Numbered from the stretch's first letter, positions 25,082-34,960 are shown. The stretch is 64,000 bases of DNA from Paludibacteraceae bacterium (GCA_017457295.1 JAFTHS010000004.1:58126-122125), one strand, 5' to 3'. The notes: generated by a model not told the origin, from the sequence alone. Made by a program: numbers and translations.

Positions 25082-28000
25082 TTACTTAATAATAATTTTA
25101 TTGACATAGTCATCAATTAAGATGACATATGTACCCGATTGAGGAATGACAATATTTTGTGCAATGCCATTATATACTTGCATACCTAACACATTGTATA
25201 CTGCCATTTGCCTTCCATTAAAACCATCCACAAATAATTGATTGCCACTTGCAAATACTTTTCCGTTTTCAGAAATACTATTCAAACCGGTCGTATTTTG
25301 TGGAGCAAGGGCTCTATTTGTTACTGCGACATTGAAAGAATAATCCAATCTTCGTGTAATGGTAGTAGAACCTACATACTGTGCCGTGTATCGCATCGTG
25401 ATAGTTGCAGTACCTGTAGCATTACCCGTCCCTAATGTAAGTGTTGAACCACTTAAGGATGCAGAAACCACACTGCTGCTACTTCCGACAAGAGAGGTTG
25501 TATAAGAAAGACCAGTAGGATCGTCCGGTTGCTGAATGGCAGTAAACAAATCTGCTACAGAAATTGTACGAGAGGCATTTGTTCCCATTGTAATATCTCC
25601 TATAGGTGTCCTTACATAAAGGGAATAAATACGCGGGAATACTCGCAAATTGTAAACCTGTTGGATAGAATTAGCACCCAACTCATCATATACTTCCAAT
25701 ACTATCGGGATAACCGTATCGTGTGACAGAGTATCAGGGAAAGTAAAGGTATATGTAGAAGATGCAGAATTATATGAGCCATCCGAAAGTGTAACATAGT
25801 CTTTTATGTCCATATAATTGTACAAGAAAATTCGGTGTGATGTAAAAGATGTATTATCCATATCATTTATCATCTCACTTGTTTCTATTGTACGGCTATC
25901 AGACGAAGTGTTATACTCATATACGTCAATATTGGCAATATCTTCTACAAGATTTTTAATCACAGGGTTACTATTTGCTGTAATTTTTCCATATTTCACT
26001 TGTGTTGCTTCTTTTGCATAATCTATAGTAAAGTATTGAGCAGAACTACCAGTACCAGATACAACATTTAGAGTCATTAAATCAATCCTCTGCCCTTGTG
26101 TGTTTATGATAGCCACTTTTGACAAGTCGGAACGATGGAATAATTGTACAGTATTGCCATTAACAGCCATAAAATAATTACCAAGGGAGGCAATTTTAAG
26201 AATTATAATGTCCGCATCAACTTCTGCAACAATCTGCCCTGTTGTTACATTCACTTTCGTAATATGTGTGCTATTTTTGGTTGCAGCATATACATAACCA
26301 CTTTTAACATTAGACAGACTATTTGCATTTGTATTATATACACTAACATCTTTATGCAATATATTTTCGCCATGTGTTAATGTACATATAGTATTATTGC
26401 CATACTTTAACGCAGTGCCTGATATTTTTACTGTTCCTGAATTTACCGCGTAATGTTCCGGCTGATAGACAAAGGTAATGGTGTCGTGACAAGTGATATT
26501 AGGATATTTTGCAAGGTGTACACCAAAAACAGCCCGGAATGTACCCATAGTATCAACAGAAAGTTCGATACCTTTATTATCAGTTGCAGGCGAAATATGT
26601 AAATCAGCAGTATCCGTATCAAGAACTCTACAACTATCCAATACCACTTGGTAACCTGTTGTACCTGCGACGCTAAACAAACTGCTTAATCTCATAGCCA
26701 GTGTGGCATTGTTTGCTACTTGCGAACTTGCCAAGTAGTACGGGTTGGCGACCGGTAGCAGAGCAAGCGGATGTACTGTAATTGTCATGGAAGCCGAGAG
26801 TGTCGGGTCGGTCTGCGAGGTAACGGTCAGCGTAGTAGAACCGGCAGCAACGCCAGTAAACAATCCTTCCTCAATCGTTCCTACAGAAGGATTGGAGAGC
26901 GTCCATGTATAGGTGTCGTAGATATACCGATTGGCGGTGCTGTTGTTGATAAAGGTGACTATGTTATCCGTGCTTTGTGCCGTGATAAAAATCTTCTCAC
27001 CTACCAAGCAACTCTCCTGTGTAGCGGCGGATGTGTTGCCTTCCATCTCAAGCACAACTCCGGTGAGCGATACGACTGTCACCTTAACCGAATCATACGG
27101 TACAGATGTGTTGCGTTGGAAATAGATGAATCCTTGTCCTTCATTGGTCGGTGTGAAGAGACCGTTGTTAGTAATCGAACCGAGGGAATTATCACTCAGC
27201 CACCAATGCGGTGTGCCATCCGTACACGGACGACCGTTCTTGAAGAGGATGCCCTCGTACTGCACCGATTCACCGACTACCGCTTTGAGGCGGTTGACAC
27301 CGATGTAGTTTACGTAATACTCTTCATTGGCATACGATGTGCCACTTGGTTGGGTTACACCGACGGAAAGGATTTCCGAAGAGAGTTCACCAAGCCAGCC
27401 GCCGTCCTGATTGAGGGCAGTATAAATACGCACATAGCGCACGGTGTCGATATTCGCCGGTTGTCCATTGGCATCTACAGCCCAAGCAAGGTCAAAACCG
27501 TCTGCAATCTTTTGGTCATGGCTGTAGGGATTGGCAGGCGAAGCAATGTTCATCGTGCCAAAGCCACGGTTGTCGGCATAGCCGAAGAGTTGCGGGCGAT
27601 AGTTCTCTACATACGAAGGTGTAGAGAGGTCGATGCAGCCCTTGATAAGGTTGCCGCTATAGGTTACAGAATCGGCTCCACAGTTAAAACCGAAATCATA
27701 CGGATAGTAAGAATGGTTGTGGAACTGGTTGGTAATCATTGCGCCCGACTTTACCACATTGCCTTGTGCATCACGAATAACCCAAGGAATGGTTTTGCGA
27801 CCATCGTAATAGGGGTTGTAGTAGGTAATGCTGACATTGCGCAAGGTACTGTTGAGGTAGTAATCCGAGCCGGCAAGTTCATACCACGGACCGTTGAGGC
27901 TTTTGGCAACCTGCACGGCTCCGGGTTCAGTCCAAACCCCCATGATGTTGGCTCCAAAAGAATTGCCCTTGATCTGGAAGTCAATACCATAGGGGTTGTT

Positions 28001-28255
28001 GGGGTGATTGACTGCGGGAGTGTCGAGGCGGAGCGTGATATATCCGCCAAAACCTCCCAATGACACGAGGTCGCCGCTCTGCCCGACACCATACAAATGG
28101 TGGGCAGTGTCAGCCACACTCTCACCGACGAACTGCCCCGGTGCGGGGAGGAATTCGACCATTTGGTCGGCATACCATGTTCCATCGGCATGAACGGCAA
28201 GGGCTGATGCAATCAGCAAGCCCGATGCCAAGAGAATAGTTCTTCTCATGCTCAT
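25082..28255 (-). CDS. Large secreted surface protein of the B12 operon (1,057 aa) with Ig-like domains and T9SS-like tail
   Basis: Signal peptide (residues 1-24, ending VHADG), then a 300-residue domain opening with FLPAPGQFV and containing GGFGGYITLRLDTP and WYELAGSDYY; the same domain occurs in the lipoprotein at 30063-31289, so the two are paralogous. Next come two BIG2-like Ig domains (about 300-500), a long beta-rich part, and a C-terminal T9SS type A-like tail (MAVYNVLGMQVYNGIAQN...IIIK). It follows the beta-propeller gene by 20 bases. Likely a cell-surface protein that helps capture cobalamin or a carrier; the binding role is inferred from context only. Confidence 0.78.
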   Translation of the reverse strand: MSMRRTILLASGLLIASALAVHADGTWYADQMVEFLPAPGQFVGESVADTAHHLYGVGQSGDLVSLGGFGGYITLRLDTPAVNHPNNPYGIDFQIKGNSFGANIMGVWTEPGAVQVAKSLNGPWYELAGSDYYLNSTLRNVSITYYNPYYDGRKTIPWVIRDAQGNVVKSGAMITNQFHNHSYYPYDFGFNCGADSVTYSGNLIKGCIDLSTPSYVENYRPQLFGYADNRGFGTMNIASPANPYSHDQKIADGFDLAWAVDANGQPANIDTVRYVRIYTALNQDGGWLGELSSEILSVGVTQPSGTSYANEEYYVNYIGVNRLKAVVGESVQYEGILFKNGRPCTDGTPHWWLSDNSLGSITNNGLFTPTNEGQGFIYFQRNTSVPYDSVKVTVVSLTGVVLEMEGNTSAATQESCLVGEKIFITAQSTDNIVTFINNSTANRYIYDTYTWTLSNPSVGTIEEGLFTGVAAGSTTLTVTSQTDPTLSASMTITVHPLALLPVANPYYLASSQVANNATLAMRLSSLFSVAGTTGYQVVLDSCRVLDTDTADLHISPATDNKGIELSVDTMGTFRAVFGVHLAKYPNITCHDTITFVYQPEHYAVNSGTVKISGTALKYGNNTICTLTHGENILHKDVSVYNTNANSLSNVKSGYVYAATKNSTHITKVNVTTGQIVAEVDADIIILKIASLGNYFMAVNGNTVQLFHRSDLSKVAIINTQGQRIDLMTLNVVSGTGSSAQYFTIDYAKEATQVKYGKITANSNPVIKNLVEDIANIDVYEYNTSSDSRTIETSEMINDMDNTSFTSHRIFLYNYMDIKDYVTLSDGSYNSASSTYTFTFPDTLSHDTVIPIVLEVYDELGANSIQQVYNLRVFPRIYSLYVRTPIGDITMGTNASRTISVADLFTAIQQPDDPTGLSYTTSLVGSSSSVVSASLSGSTLTLGTGNATGTATITMRYTAQYVGSTTITRRLDYSFNVAVTNRALAPQNTTGLNSISENGKVFASGNQLFVDGFNGRQMAVYNVLGMQVYNGIAQNIVIPQSGTYVILIDDYVNKIIIK

Positions 28256-28275
28256 TGAGATTAAAATGTTAATAA

Positions 28276-30045
28276 TTATTGTTTGTAAATCTTTTGTGTA
28301 TCGTTGCCCTGACGGCGGATATAGACACCGGCAGGGAGATGGTCGATGGTGGAATAACGGCGCCCCATGAGGTCGTAGTATTCAACAGGGGCTATTGCGT
28401 CGGCTGTGTAGTCGATGTCCGTTGCGACGGGGTTGCTGACGCTGAGCACCAGCGTCTTGTCCACGGTTTTGCCGTTGGAGTTAAAGCGCAACTTAACCGT
28501 GGACGCTTGCGGAGCGTTGGATGCAACGGAAACAAAGAGTGTATCATGCTGCACGCGTGCCGTAATACCTTTGGTAGTAGAGATGACACGTTTGGTGATG
28601 GCGACATCGCGGTTGTCCCGGTCGGTAGCCATGCCTGCAAGCGGGATGGTATAAGAACTGCCGCGTGTAGCGGAGAGTTGCGAGAAGGATTTGACGGTAG
28701 GGGCATAATTGTCGGGGAAAATATACATAGCCGGATACCAATAATTTCGAATAGGAATCAGTATTTGTGGCGTATAATAGTTTTGCTGACTATAATAATT
28801 AGGATTGTAACCTCCTTTTGCAGCATTAAATATATAATATATAAATTCATTAATAGCCACTTGATTACCCTTATATGCATAAGCATATAATTTTTCCTCG
28901 TAGGGATGCATTTGGAAACTTGAACCATAGAAAGTATTAGCTGGCTTATTAGAGGTCCATGTACCGCTATAGTATTGAAACCAATTGTAATTATCGGCAT
29001 AGCCTGCCATTTGGTCAGGAGAGCCGAGTTTTCTCAAATCTTTCCGCCAAATTATCTTTTTTCCGGCAAACCAGTCAAAGCGGTCTGAGGCAATATAATA
29101 GAATACAGAATCTTCGAGATTACTTGCCTGAAGACCTCCAAGCGTCCAAGCGTACCATGTCTGTTCAATTCCTACCGCGTCACCGCTTGAAATTTGCCAA
29201 ATCTTCTTTACATCCGCCGTATTGGGGTCAATCTGATACAAGGCATGTCCATCCCATTCCTCGCCTGCCATACCATAGGGATAATTGAGGTATGCGGAGT
29301 TGGTGTTTGCCGCCGCCCAGAGGTCGCCGCCGATGGTCTGCACCATCTCCGAGAAGCATCCGGGGATGACCTTGACGAGAGTGTCCGTCTCGGGGTCGAT
29401 AACCAGCACGCCTTTGTCCTGTTGCACAGCAAAGACATAATCGTGCGTGCGTATCATGATACCGCACTGGTTATGGTAGAGCGGTCCCACTCCGTCGGCA
29501 TTGACCTCGCCTCCGACAATAAGCGGGTTCTCCGTTCCGGCGATACGTTTGGTGATGGTCCACGTAGCGAAATCGAGGACGAAGATACCATTGGAGGTAC
29601 TGACATAGCCCTTAGTTTCATCGACACCGCAGAAAGCGCGTCCGTCGGCAGCAGAAAGTCCGTTCATGGTGTAGATGGTTTCGATACGCGCGATAAGCTG
29701 CAAGGTCTGTGCGTCTGCCACGATGATACGCGCACCGTGGTTGCTGCTGCCCGCTTCGCCAGGATCCTGCTCCTGCTTGGAGATGACAAAGAGTTTGCCG
29801 CCATAGATAGTGCCGTACTGGGCGGTTGCGCCGAAGGTGTAGCCCGTACCGGCGTTCGCCGCCTGAAAGACACGGTAGTCAATCGTTCCGTCATCGTGGA
29901 TGAAGTTGATGGTGGAGTTGTTGTGACCGTACCAGTCCTCGTTGAGGACGAAGACACCATCGGTGTAGGTGGTTTGCGCATGGAGCGGACTCATCAGAAT
30001 ACAGAGTACAAAGTACAGAGTACAGATTTTAATTGCTTTTTTCAT
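28276..30045 (-). CDS. Secreted beta-propeller protein (BtuG-like, DUF5074 type) with T9SS-like tail
   Basis: A 589-residue secreted protein. After the signal peptide it has a YncE-like propeller of the DUF5074 kind (VFVLNEDWYGHNNSTINFI, GKLFVISKQ, VLVIDPETDTLVKVI), then an Ig-like region (about 440-530) and a tail of the T9SS type (YYDLMGRRYSTIDHLPAGVY). Propellers of this kind include BtuG, the high-affinity B12 binder that works with BtuB at the Bacteroides surface. Unlike the lipoprotein at 31270 it is T9SS-sorted rather than lipidated. ATG 30045 is chosen for its signal peptide. Confidence 0.8.
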   Translation of the reverse strand: MKKAIKICTLYFVLCILMSPLHAQTTYTDGVFVLNEDWYGHNNSTINFIHDDGTIDYRVFQAANAGTGYTFGATAQYGTIYGGKLFVISKQEQDPGEAGSSNHGARIIVADAQTLQLIARIETIYTMNGLSAADGRAFCGVDETKGYVSTSNGIFVLDFATWTITKRIAGTENPLIVGGEVNADGVGPLYHNQCGIMIRTHDYVFAVQQDKGVLVIDPETDTLVKVIPGCFSEMVQTIGGDLWAAANTNSAYLNYPYGMAGEEWDGHALYQIDPNTADVKKIWQISSGDAVGIEQTWYAWTLGGLQASNLEDSVFYYIASDRFDWFAGKKIIWRKDLRKLGSPDQMAGYADNYNWFQYYSGTWTSNKPANTFYGSSFQMHPYEEKLYAYAYKGNQVAINEFIYYIFNAAKGGYNPNYYSQQNYYTPQILIPIRNYWYPAMYIFPDNYAPTVKSFSQLSATRGSSYTIPLAGMATDRDNRDVAITKRVISTTKGITARVQHDTLFVSVASNAPQASTVKLRFNSNGKTVDKTLVLSVSNPVATDIDYTADAIAPVEYYDLMGRRYSTIDHLPAGVYIRRQGNDTQKIYKQ

Positions 30046-30062
30046 ATCGTTGTTGTTTTCAT

Positions 30063-31289
30063 TTATTTTGCTTTTATTCCTTGCGGTATGGCGTGCGGGT
30101 CGGGGACATGCAGGTCGGCGGCACCGCTGAGTTCGGTGGAGGATTCTCCGAGCCATCCGCAGACCTGATTCATGCCGGTATAGACGCGCACGAAGTCCGC
30201 ACAAGGCAGATGCACATGATTGCCGTTGCGGTCCACTGCCCAGTCAATATTGTAACTGTTGAGGTGGATGGAATCGTTGGGCGCATTATCCACATAGCCA
30301 TAACCATAGGCGTAGAGGACATAGTATGTGCCGTTGCCGGACTCGTCGATGCCGTTGGGCGGGAGGCACGTGCCGGTGAAGGTAAGCGTGCTGTCGGCAA
30401 TCCATCGGGGGAACCACTCGTGTTTATGATAGGCGTTCTTGGTCATATACCCCTGTCCGCCGTAGTTGTCCGTCCAGCGTATATAGGTAGTGTCGGTGAG
30501 CGGCGAGCGTGCGGAGACAGGTGTGGGTTCATGGTCGGCAGGCGTGCGGTAGTAAGTGACGGTGTAGTTGTGCTTGGTGAGCGGATTGGTATATTCCGAG
30601 CCCGCGAGTTCGTACCACTCGTCATCCGGCAGCCCGTTCTCGTTACGGTCGATAGAGACCATGACGATGCCGGGTTCGCAGGAGCCACCCATGCGCGCCT
30701 CTTTCTTGCTGTCGGCGATGAAGGCGTTGCCCCATATACGGAAGTCATTCTCTCCGGGGACATTGCATACGGAATGGTCGAAGCCGAAGGTGACATAGCC
30801 GCCGAAGTTCCCCAAGGAAATCATGACCTGATTGGTTCCGCTGATGGACTCCTTGACCTTGTTGAGCATAACCTCGTAGGTGTCGCCATCCTCATAGATG
30901 GGCAGTTCCTCGACGAACTGTCCGGGAGCGGGGCAAAACTCATAGACTTCGGTTATCCATGGCGAGAAAGCGACCTGCTCCTCCCAGACCACGATGTCGA
31001 AGGAGTGATAGACAGGGTTGTCGAGGTCGTCAATATGCAGGCGGCAATGGTAGGTGCCGGTATCGGCTGTGCAGAAAACAAGGTCGCGCTCGGTGGAATA
31101 GAGTGAGTCGGACACATACCAATAGTAGCCCTTGCCGGGGAACTCGGGATGGAGAATCACCTTGCGCATACGCTCAACAACATAGACATCATCAATACCG
31201 AGATTGACCATGGGTATGTCCTGATGGCAGGAGGTCAGACAAAAGACCGCTGCGCTCAAAGATACTATGTTATTTATAAATCTTCGCAT
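30063..31289 (-). CDS. Surface lipoprotein of the B12 operon (PKD-like plus PAPGQF domain)
   Basis: A 408-residue lipoprotein (signal ending LTSC, Cys about residue 19). A PKD/Ig-like domain (about 30-110) precedes a 280-residue domain beginning FCPAPGQFV with GNFGGYVTFGFDH and WYELAGSEYT, shared with the 1,057-aa protein. Proteins of this layout occur in Bacteroidota cobalamin loci; a cobalamin-binding role like BtuH is possible, but I cannot show homology to BtuH. Its start overlaps the end of the BtuG-like gene by 20 bases, which argues for translational coupling. Confidence 0.78.
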   Translation of the reverse strand: MRRFINNIVSLSAAVFCLTSCHQDIPMVNLGIDDVYVVERMRKVILHPEFPGKGYYWYVSDSLYSTERDLVFCTADTGTYHCRLHIDDLDNPVYHSFDIVVWEEQVAFSPWITEVYEFCPAPGQFVEELPIYEDGDTYEVMLNKVKESISGTNQVMISLGNFGGYVTFGFDHSVCNVPGENDFRIWGNAFIADSKKEARMGGSCEPGIVMVSIDRNENGLPDDEWYELAGSEYTNPLTKHNYTVTYYRTPADHEPTPVSARSPLTDTTYIRWTDNYGGQGYMTKNAYHKHEWFPRWIADSTLTFTGTCLPPNGIDESGNGTYYVLYAYGYGYVDNAPNDSIHLNSYNIDWAVDRNGNHVHLPCADFVRVYTGMNQVCGWLGESSTELSGAADLHVPDPHAIPQGIKAK

Positions 31290-32502
31290 TGTCTTTATAT
31301 ACAAACACCATGTGTGCGGGAATGTCACCTGTACGGACCGACCAGCGTTTTTTGCCGTTGCGGTCGTAGCAATGCAGCACACCTGAAGATACATAGTTCT
31401 TGGCATCGGTGACGAAAATATCGCTGTTATACGGATTGACGGCAATGCCGTACGGGATACGTATCTCGTGCTCCGTGCCGTCGGTGATGAAATGATCGGT
31501 GACAATCTGTTTGGTCTGCACATTGAGTATGCCGTAACTGATATTGTTGTCCTCGGTCTGGTTATTCCAACTGACAGAGTAATAATACATCGAATCGCCG
31601 ACGATGGTCATCTCCGAACAAGGTATAGGCAGGGTGTCGGTGACGAGCATGTCGGTGGAGAACTCGTCCTTGCGCTGCAAGAGGCATAGGCAGGACGGGA
31701 CATTCTCGTAGTCGCCGCGCGAGGAGACCCACAGTTTGCCGTAGTTGTCCTTGCGTATGCGGTGGAGGTTGATCATGACGGGAATCTTCTGCACCTGCTT
31801 CATGCCGTAGCGTTCGACGACGGAGACGGTGTAATCGTAGTTCGGCACGCGGTAGCCGCCGGAGTTGGCGACGTAGATATATTCGCCCATGATTTCCAGT
31901 TCGTCGGGCTGATAGCCGACCGTTACCTTGCGCGTGACCTGCAAAGAGGCGGTATCCACCTCATAGACGGCTCCGAGTTGTGCGTTGGGGTCGATGCTGA
32001 CAGGGCCCACGTATGCGCTGACATACGCCTTGCCGCGTGAGAAACGGATATAGCGGCAGTTGGGAATCTCAATCTGCGCCAGTTTGACACAGGTGCGCAC
32101 ATCCATGACTTCGACCTTGTGCGAGCAGTTGATGACGGCGTAGAGTTTGGAGCCGTAAATCTGTATATCGTTGCCCACGTCGCCGAGTTCCTTGATGACA
32201 TTGGGGTTGCGCTCGGTATAGACGGAACGGATATAATAGGCGTTGCAGAAGTCCACATAGTCAATTGACGCCTTGTTGCTGCCCATGTTGCCCTCGTTGA
32301 GCAGGTACATGCCGATGGGTTCGTTGTCGGCGAAGTCAGCTTCCTTGCGTATCTCCATAGGCAGGAGTTCGTACTCCGACGGCACGACAATCTCGTCCTC
32401 GCGGCACGAGGTTAATGAGACCGCTACGCTCAAAGACAAAAGACCGCACGCAAGCGTTCTCAAAGACAAAAGCCGGTTTAATATGCTATACTGACGGTAC
32501 AT
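31270..32502 (-). CDS. BtuG-like beta-propeller surface lipoprotein
   Basis: A 410-residue lipoprotein with lipobox SLTSC followed by acidic residues (CREDE), the surface-export type of signal in Bacteroidota. The rest is a seven-bladed YncE-like propeller (YLLNEGNMGSNKASIDYVDF, VEVMDVRTCVKLAQIEIP, EIMGEYIYVANSGGY). BtuG proteins of this family bind cobalamin very tightly and hand it to BtuB. It overlaps the receptor gene by 25 bases and lies downstream of a cobalamin riboswitch, which makes the assignment strong, although no binding residue can be verified. Confidence 0.85.
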   Translation of the reverse strand: MYRQYSILNRLLSLRTLACGLLSLSVAVSLTSCREDEIVVPSEYELLPMEIRKEADFADNEPIGMYLLNEGNMGSNKASIDYVDFCNAYYIRSVYTERNPNVIKELGDVGNDIQIYGSKLYAVINCSHKVEVMDVRTCVKLAQIEIPNCRYIRFSRGKAYVSAYVGPVSIDPNAQLGAVYEVDTASLQVTRKVTVGYQPDELEIMGEYIYVANSGGYRVPNYDYTVSVVERYGMKQVQKIPVMINLHRIRKDNYGKLWVSSRGDYENVPSCLCLLQRKDEFSTDMLVTDTLPIPCSEMTIVGDSMYYYSVSWNNQTEDNNISYGILNVQTKQIVTDHFITDGTEHEIRIPYGIAVNPYNSDIFVTDAKNYVSSGVLHCYDRNGKKRWSVRTGDIPAHMVFVYKDNAKIYK

Positions 32503-34649
32503 TTATAGTTGCGTTTGGGCATGGGGTAATTGAGTATGACATCATAATCCTGCGCAAGGAGGTTGTTGACATCAATGGCGGCTTTGAGGATAAGCGGTGT
32601 ACGATGCGTGCCCGCTTTGATTTTCTTGGCATTGAGCGTCCACTGTCCGCTGAGGGAGAGGTCGTGGGTGTACCACGGCTGCGTATGATTGTAGATGATG
32701 TTCTCCTGCTGGTTGTAGCGTTCTCCCACGTAAATAAACGAGTAATTGAGTGCATACCGTTTCCACTGGAGCATGACAATAGCACTGCCCGAATGCCACG
32801 GGATATACGGTATCTGGTGCATGTAGTAGGTGTCGGACGGATCGGTGACATCAATAGCCGTCTGCCAGGTATATTGCACCTTGGCTGTGAGTGTGACCTC
32901 GTGCGGCATGACGAGTGTGAGTGCGGTGGTGACATCGACACCGTTGATCTTGACCATACCAAGGTTAAGCATCGTCCATCGGAACTGCTGCCCCTTGGGG
33001 TACGCGATAATCTTGTCCTGCACGCGGTTGTAGTAATAATCCGCCGTGAGCGACCACTGCGAGCCGTTGATGCCGCTGATGCGGAACGGCAGGTTGTAGG
33101 CGATACCCACATCGCGCTGCTTGGCGAGTTCGGGACGAAGATAGGCGTTGCCCATGTCGGTATAGTAGAGGTCGTTGAATGTCGGGTAGCGGTAACTCTG
33201 CTTGTAGAAGGCATTGATGCGCAGGTCGGCAAGTTTGGTGGGACGGTAACTGAGGAAGATACCCGGTGTGAACTTGTGCTTGTTGGGAGCTTCGTCGCGC
33301 TCGCGTGCTTCCTCATTGACAAATGTGCCGAGTACGGATGCCTGAATGCGCAGGTAATCCTTCACATTGACGGCAGCGGCGGCGGAGAGCCAGTGGGTGA
33401 AACGGCTGACATCCATATACATGCTCAGACCGTTCCACTGCAGGTCGTAGGCAAGGGAGAAATCGAGCCAGCGCGTGGCCTGGAACTTGTTCGCCACGGT
33501 GAAATAGACCTCCTGCTGCAAATACTGGTTCTCTACATGGATGAGTTTATCATCGTTGTTGATATAGCGTGTATAATCGTTGGCGTACTTGAAGCAGGAT
33601 TTGACAGACCACCATCCGAAGAACTCGTCCTGCCATGTGGCTTGGGCAAAGGAGTTGCGGTCCCACAGGCGTTCGCCGTTGCGCCAAACATTGTTCACGA
33701 TAGCACCCGGCACGCCGCGCTCGGAATTGTAGTGGTACAGATGCGCTTTCCAGAAACCTGTATTGGAGTAGTAATGATTGAGTGATGCCTCGAAGCGGAA
33801 GGCGTTGATGTCGCCGTTCTGCCGGATAGCGGTGGTGTCGTACGCCAGTTCGCCAGAAGGCGTGACGCGGCGGTAACGGAAGGGGTATTTGCCGGAGGAA
33901 GATATGAGTTCGGCATTGGCAGAGAAGGACATCTTTTCCGTGAGCCGTACATCTAACAGCAGCGATGGGTTGACGAGGGCGAACGACCCTGCACGCATCT
34001 GCGCCTTGATATGGAAATGCTCTCCTTCCTTGAACTTGGGGCGACGGGTGGTGAAGTAGATAGACCCGGCAGAACCGAACTCGCGTGCGGACTGGAAGAT
34101 GTCGGACTTCTGACCGTTGTAGAGGGATATTTCCTCGATGTTCTCCAATGAGTACTTGCCGAGATCGACCTGCCCGTTCTGCGCGTTGCTGAGTTGAATG
34201 CCGTTGTAATAGACACCCATGTGGTTCGTACCCATGGAGCGGATATTGATGGTTTTTATACCGCCCACGCCGCCATAGTCCTTGAGTTGCACTCCGGCGA
34301 AATAGCGGATGGCATCTGCCACGGAAAGGGCGTTCATCTGTTCCAGTACCTCGCCGTCGAGTTTCTGCGGGATGATGATGTCCTTCTCCAGCGACTTGGC
34401 AACGACCTCCACTTCATCGAGGTTGAAGTGTCGGGCGACGGAATCGGCTTGCGCCTGTGCCTGTGCCTGCTGTGCAGCGGGAGTGTCGGGAACGGGCTGT
34501 ATCTCTTGCGCACGCGCAGAGAATGCTCCTGCGTGCGCGAACAAAAAAACGAAAAAAACACACAGGAGCGGCTTGCTGTAAAGCAAACCACTCCTGCTAC
34601 ACATTTGTATGTTGGCAGATAACAAACTGTGTGTCATTATATTGCGCAT
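32478..34649 (-). CDS. btuB: BtuB-like TonB-dependent outer-membrane receptor
   Basis: A TonB-dependent receptor of about 700 residues, expected to import cobalamin across the outer membrane. After a signal peptide (hydrophobic LCVFFVFLFAHAGAFSARA) come a TonB-box-like segment (LDEVEVVAKS), a plug domain (VADAIRYFAGVQLKDYGG, INIRSMGTNHMGVYYNG) and a 22-strand-sized barrel. It lacks the SusC-type carboxypeptidase-like N-terminal domain. The cobalamin riboswitch directly upstream identifies the ligand. Two starts are possible: ATG 34649 or ATG 34604; the latter gives a normal-length signal peptide but begins inside a terminator-like hairpin. Confidence 0.88.
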   Translation of the reverse strand: MRNIMTHSLLSANIQMCSRSGLLYSKPLLCVFFVFLFAHAGAFSARAQEIQPVPDTPAAQQAQAQAQADSVARHFNLDEVEVVAKSLEKDIIIPQKLDGEVLEQMNALSVADAIRYFAGVQLKDYGGVGGIKTINIRSMGTNHMGVYYNGIQLSNAQNGQVDLGKYSLENIEEISLYNGQKSDIFQSAREFGSAGSIYFTTRRPKFKEGEHFHIKAQMRAGSFALVNPSLLLDVRLTEKMSFSANAELISSSGKYPFRYRRVTPSGELAYDTTAIRQNGDINAFRFEASLNHYYSNTGFWKAHLYHYNSERGVPGAIVNNVWRNGERLWDRNSFAQATWQDEFFGWWSVKSCFKYANDYTRYINNDDKLIHVENQYLQQEVYFTVANKFQATRWLDFSLAYDLQWNGLSMYMDVSRFTHWLSAAAAVNVKDYLRIQASVLGTFVNEEARERDEAPNKHKFTPGIFLSYRPTKLADLRINAFYKQSYRYPTFNDLYYTDMGNAYLRPELAKQRDVGIAYNLPFRISGINGSQWSLTADYYYNRVQDKIIAYPKGQQFRWTMLNLGMVKINGVDVTTALTLVMPHEVTLTAKVQYTWQTAIDVTDPSDTYYMHQIPYIPWHSGSAIVMLQWKRYALNYSFIYVGERYNQQENIIYNHTQPWYTHDLSLSGQWTLNAKKIKAGTHRTPLILKAAIDVNNLLAQDYDVILNYPMPKRNYKCTVSIAY
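34543..34596 (-). terminator. Terminator-like hairpin inside the receptor's signal-peptide codons
   Basis: On the minus strand CAGGAGTGG pairs with CCGCTCCTG, with an inner TTGCT/AGCAA stem, and is followed by two runs of seven T. It lies about 165 bases beyond the riboswitch aptamer, so it could be an attenuator; it could also be an accident of a leucine/phenylalanine-rich signal peptide. Confidence 0.45.
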
Positions 34650-34761
34650 TATATCCAACTGTTTGCGCCTACAAGACACCAAAAACCGATTACGGGCAAA
34701 ATTGCGCAGAGATGCGCGTGAGTCGTCCTTCTCCAGTCCTCGGGAGCCTTGTGAACGCACG

Positions 34762-34945
34762 GCTACGGCAGGTATTCTGACTTGTCCCTCATCGTTGCGC
34801 CTTCCCGCCTTGCGGCAGTGGCATCATGCAACGGTGATTTTTTGCGGGACTCACAGCAGCGGGTCTGTACAGGTTTTGCACCTGTTTCCCTCTTGGCTTT
34901 TGCACAGGAAATGTCTTTGCAAAAGAACCGTATCCGATAATATCA
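34762..34945 (-). ncRNA. Cobalamin riboswitch
   Basis: The minus strand carries the conserved blocks in order: the GGGAAACAGGTG core with a CCGCTG stem (around 34850-34892), GCCACTG (34816-34822) followed by GCGGGAAGGCG, and the B12 box GTCAGAATACCTGCC (34767-34781). It stands between a host-type promoter and the BtuB-like gene, where it should lower expression when cobalamin is abundant. Confidence 0.95.
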
Positions 34946-34960
34946 TTTCAAAAAATCGCG

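Noticed and set aside
32415-33785. A 456-codon open frame opposite the TonB receptor gene.
   Set aside because: It is the antisense shadow of a well-supported gene and has no signal or domain pattern.
32478-34649. SusC/SusD-type polysaccharide utilisation locus.
   Set aside because: The receptor lacks the SusC N-terminal domain, no SusD-like protein or glycoside hydrolase is present, and the riboswitch points to cobalamin.
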